Shown one piece after another: positions 5,414 through 7,485 of a stretch of DNA of 7,485 nucleotides. Origin of the DNA: JAWBOW01 sp038825775 (GTDB lineage Archaea > Nanobdellota > Nanobdellia > Woesearchaeales > WAPY01); the NCBI GenBank assembly GCA_038825775.1, contig JAWBOW010000040.1:1-7485 (forward strand). The letters are read 5' to 3'. The notes beneath the pieces were generated by a model that did not search any database, was not told the origin of the DNA, and saw only the letters and a list, made by a program, of their open reading frames with translations. The position numbers and the translations under genes are program-made. The stretch's first letter is position 1. The number at the start of each line of letters is the position of its first letter.

Positions 5414-5716
5414 ATGAGCAAAAAGCACGAGATAAATAAAAACGATATTGGAATTTTAAAAAAAGAGAATAATGAAAAAGGTAATTATGATTATGAACTT
5501 AAAGAATTGAGTAATGATGAATTGATAGAAAGAATAAAAAAATTAGAGGAATTGCTTTCAAGCGAAATTAAGAAAAGAGATGAAATTATTGAGGATTTGA
5601 AAAAGAAAAACGAGCTTTTGCTTAAAACAGCACTCAAGCAATCAATGAAGAATGAGGAATTAAAAGCACTTTTTGAAAGATTTAAGAAAACAGAAAAAGA
5701 GCAAAAAAATAGTTAA
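5414..5716 (+). CDS. small charged coiled-coil protein
   Basis: This 100-residue protein is highly charged. After a polar, probably disordered N-terminus (1-28), residues from about 30 to 95 read as a nearly uninterrupted helix with heptad-spaced Leu/Ile, for example LSNDELIERIKKLEELL and RDEIIEDLKKKNELLLKTAL. There is no cysteine, tryptophan, membrane segment or enzymatic motif. It lies 38 bases after the 4938-5375 gene on the same strand. The TTTATAAA at 5395-5402 is too close to the ATG to be its own promoter, so co-transcription is likely. It could be a dimerising partner or a structural spacer protein; coiled coils give no specific function. It ends 17 bases before the convergent agmatinase stop. 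Confidence 0.65.
   Translation: MSKKHEINKNDIGILKKENNEKGNYDYELKELSNDELIERIKKLEELLSSEIKKRDEIIEDLKKKNELLLKTALKQSMKNEELKALFERFKKTEKEQKNS
5703..5709 (-). terminator. possible T7 terminator of the decarboxylase-agmatinase operon
   Basis: Reading the - strand past the agmatinase stop, a TTTTTTT run occurs about 25 bases downstream, inside the end of the convergent coiled-coil gene. Archaeal polymerase can stop at such runs. The evidence is the T-run alone. Confidence 0.3.
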
Positions 5717-5733
5717 AGTTAAATTTCTAAATT

Positions 5734-6630
5734 TTAATCTTTTAAGTTTATTATCTTATAAGTTAGTTTTGCAAGAGTATATGCTTCTGAAGCATAATTA
5801 TAATAATTGCCTTTTGGTGAGAATTCTGTTATGTCTGATGCTATAACATTCTTTTTGCTAAAAATTAGTTTTAATATTGAGATTATTTGATTCCAATAAA
5901 GGCCTCCTGGCTCAGGAGTTCCAACAAACCTTATAATTGAAGGGTCAAAAACATCAACATCTATTGAAAGATAAACATTATTGCTCAATTTTTTAAGATT
6001 TTTCTCAAATCTCTTTATAGAAAAACTCTCTGCAGGCATTAAATAAACATTTTTGTTTTTTTTAAGATAATCAAGTTCGGAATCGTCAAGGCTTCTAACA
6101 CCAACAATCATTGTTTTGTGTTTTTTAGAAATGTTTCTTGCAACGCAAGCATGGTTTAAAGTTGAGTTATTCCAAGAATACTTTAAATCAGCATGAGCAT
6201 CTAATATTATAACAGAAAAATCATCTTTTAGCTCTTTTATTTTTTCAAAAGCATCAATTATGCCCAATGTTATTGAGTGATCCCCTCCAAGAGATATTAA
6301 AAACTTGTTTTTTTTAAAATAATCTGTCTTTTCAATAATCTCCTTAACTTTTGATGAAATTTCTTCAATCGCCTCAATTGGTCGCTTTTTTTCAATGATT
6401 AAATTCTTAAATGTGTTTATTCCTTTTAAAAATCCCTCTTTTCTTAGTTCAAAATCAAAGTATTCAAGTTCGTAAGAAGCTCTTAAAATTTCATCACAAC
6501 CATTTTTTGCTCCTCTTAAAAAACTCAAATTCCCCTCATAGTTTATTGGAAGCAACAAGTATTTTGAATTTTCTCCAGAATATTCTTCTGGCAAATTCAT
6601 AAAATTTATTTTATGAGTTAGTTTTTTCAT
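5734..6630 (-). CDS. speB: agmatinase-family ureohydrolase
   Basis: Agmatinase hydrolyses agmatine to putrescine and urea with a two-manganese centre. This 298-residue protein is full length for the family and has all the metal ligands: His118 in GGDHS (115-119), Asp144, His146 and Asp148 in DAHAD (144-148), and Asp224 and Asp226 in SIDVDVFDP (222-230). It also has His160 in NHACVAR (159-165), GTPEPGGLYW (237-246) and Glu269 in DITEFSP. The GTPEPGGL block and NHACVAR are typical of archaeal and bacterial agmatinase-type members rather than arginases. Related ureohydrolases act on guanidinobutyrate or aminopropylagmatine, so substrate is an inference. It starts 21 bases after the stop of the decarboxylase gene, which strongly supports a shared operon and a diamine substrate. 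There is no clear Shine-Dalgarno. The M1 start is preferred because M11 would shorten an N-terminus of normal length. Confidence 0.88.
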   Translation of the reverse strand: MKKLTHKINFMNLPEEYSGENSKYLLLPINYEGNLSFLRGAKNGCDEILRASYELEYFDFELRKEGFLKGINTFKNLIIEKKRPIEAIEEISSKVKEIIEKTDYFKKNKFLISLGGDHSITLGIIDAFEKIKELKDDFSVIILDAHADLKYSWNNSTLNHACVARNISKKHKTMIVGVRSLDDSELDYLKKNKNVYLMPAESFSIKRFEKNLKKLSNNVYLSIDVDVFDPSIIRFVGTPEPGGLYWNQIISILKLIFSKKNVIASDITEFSPKGNYYNYASEAYTLAKLTYKIINLKD

Positions 6631-6651
6631 CTTAAATTCTTATAACATATA

Positions 6652-7485
6652 TTAATCTACAATTATTGTTTCTAACTTTTCCAAACCACAAAAATCTGTT
6701 GCATAGTTGTATGCTCCTGCATTTAAAAAAACTATTTTCTCTCCAACTTTTTTTTCAGGCAAATAAACCTTATACCTAAAAATATCCATTGAATCGTTTG
6801 TGCAACCCTTAATAGTGTATTGAATGCCCTCACCTTCTTTAAGTTCTCCCTCTACTAATAATCTTAAGTTCAATACAAAGGTGTCCATCGCTGTGTTAAA
6901 AACAGAACAATCAACTATTATGTTGTTTTCATAAATTGCAATAATACTACATTCAAGCTTAACTGCAGAAGCTGCAATAAATCTTCCTGGTTCAATGATC
7001 AACTTTACGCCCATAGAATTGACCCATTCTTTGAATTCAAAAATTTTTTTTAGAATAAAATCAAAATGTTTTAGCTCATAGTTCTTATATTTTGAAGGTA
7101 TTCCTCCACCAATGTTTATAAAATCAATTTTTTCTAATGATTCTTTTGAAAGAATTTCCTCCACATCCTGAATTAATGACCACTCTGCAACATTCTGTGT
7201 TTTTCTGTGAAAATGAATTCCCAAACTATTTATGTTTTCATTTTTTCTCAATATCGGAATTAACGAATTAATTTCTTCTGAACTCATACCAAAAACAAAG
7301 TGTTTTCCAGTGTGAATTGTTTTTTCCTTTATTTTAACCCTTAAAAACAAGTTTATTCTCTTATTCTTTATTTTTGAAAAACAGAGAATGGTGTCTAAAT
7401 CAAACTTGTTATCCACAATAAAACTTTCAACTCCAAAATCAAAAACTTGTTCTAAATCATCAAAGCTTGAAGCCTGCAAATAATA
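6652..7485 (-). CDS. alanine-racemase-fold PLP amino acid decarboxylase, 5' end outside window
   Basis: The open frame runs through the right edge; the TTG at 7479 is internal, since two more sense codons precede it and the N-terminal part with the PLP lysine is missing. Counting from that TTG, the ornithine/diaminopimelate/arginine decarboxylase superfamily (fold type III) is shown by GIHFHRK (87-93, the PLP-stacking His region), the phosphate-binding GGGIP (124-128), EPGRF (163-167), Asp190 in VDCSVFN (where ornithine decarboxylase has its substrate Asp332), CTNDSMD (226-232) and NAGAYNYA (253-260). The C-terminus ends where ornithine decarboxylases end. The ornithine decarboxylase motif PTCDGLD has a catalytic Cys; here that position is Asn228, while the following substrate-binding Asp is kept (Asp229). 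Lysine, ornithine, arginine and carboxynorspermidine are all possible substrates in this superfamily. The agmatinase 21 bases downstream favours arginine or a related diamine route. Confidence 0.82.
   Translation of the reverse strand, partial: YYLQASSFDDLEQVFDFGVESFIVDNKFDLDTILCFSKIKNKRINLFLRVKIKEKTIHTGKHFVFGMSSEEINSLIPILRKNENINSLGIHFHRKTQNVAEWSLIQDVEEILSKESLEKIDFINIGGGIPSKYKNYELKHFDFILKKIFEFKEWVNSMGVKLIIEPGRFIAASAVKLECSIIAIYENNIIVDCSVFNTAMDTFVLNLRLLVEGELKEGEGIQYTIKGCTNDSMDIFRYKVYLPEKKVGEKIVFLNAGAYNYATDFCGLEKLETIIVD

Noticed and set aside
6411..6602. 63-codon + strand open frame opposite the agmatinase gene
   Set aside because: It is antisense to conserved coding sequence with no initiation signal.
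1..7485. CRISPR array, tRNA, rRNA, transposase or integrase
   Set aside because: No regularly spaced repeats, no cloverleaf-like or rRNA-like stretch, and no mobile-element protein motif was seen on either strand.

Overview
The window looks like part of an AT-rich archaeal chromosome, most probably from a DPANN-type lineage (Woesearchaeota/Pacearchaeota-like); this placement is inferred. It rests on an archaeal-type DUF655 protein, a bacterial-type DNA gyrase B subunit of the kind many archaea carry, TATA-like boxes about 26 bases ahead of two start codons (leaderless genes), and one very clean archaeal Shine-Dalgarno site. Base composition is strongly A+T in genes and spacers alike. No tRNA, rRNA, CRISPR array or insertion sequence is visible.

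Layout. (1) 1-692: a short AT-rich leader, then a DUF655 predicted RNA-binding protein on the + strand. (2) 713-3212, - strand: gyrB followed after 28 bases by an unrecognised 166-residue protein with its own ribosome binding site; gyrA is not next to gyrB here. (3) 3213-3457: a 245-base spacer full of inverted repeats, including a perfect 8+9+8 palindrome touching the gyrB TATA-like box, and a T-rich terminator for the gene upstream. (4) 3458-3992, - strand: a SpeD-family (S-adenosylmethionine decarboxylase-like) pyruvoyl enzyme. A strong Shine-Dalgarno and an ATG precede it, but that ATG opens a different reading frame. (5) 4165-5716, + strand: a four-helix membrane protein with a six-cysteine outer loop, a long imperfect inverted repeat, a 145-residue protein of unknown function, and a 100-residue coiled-coil protein. 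(6) 5734-7485, - strand: an agmatinase-family ureohydrolase preceded by an alanine-racemase-fold (PLP, fold type III) amino acid decarboxylase that runs off the right edge.

The main theme is polyamine metabolism. The decarboxylase and the agmatinase form a two-gene operon that could turn arginine into agmatine and then putrescine, or feed a related diamine route. The SpeD homologue lies 1.8 kb away and would classically supply decarboxylated S-adenosylmethionine for spermidine. However, it lacks the histidine needed for normal processing and no spermidine synthase is present, so it may instead be one of the SpeD relatives that have become amino acid decarboxylases. The most interesting points are this altered SpeD active site, the out-of-frame leader ORF in front of it, and the decarboxylase whose usual catalytic cysteine position is an asparagine.
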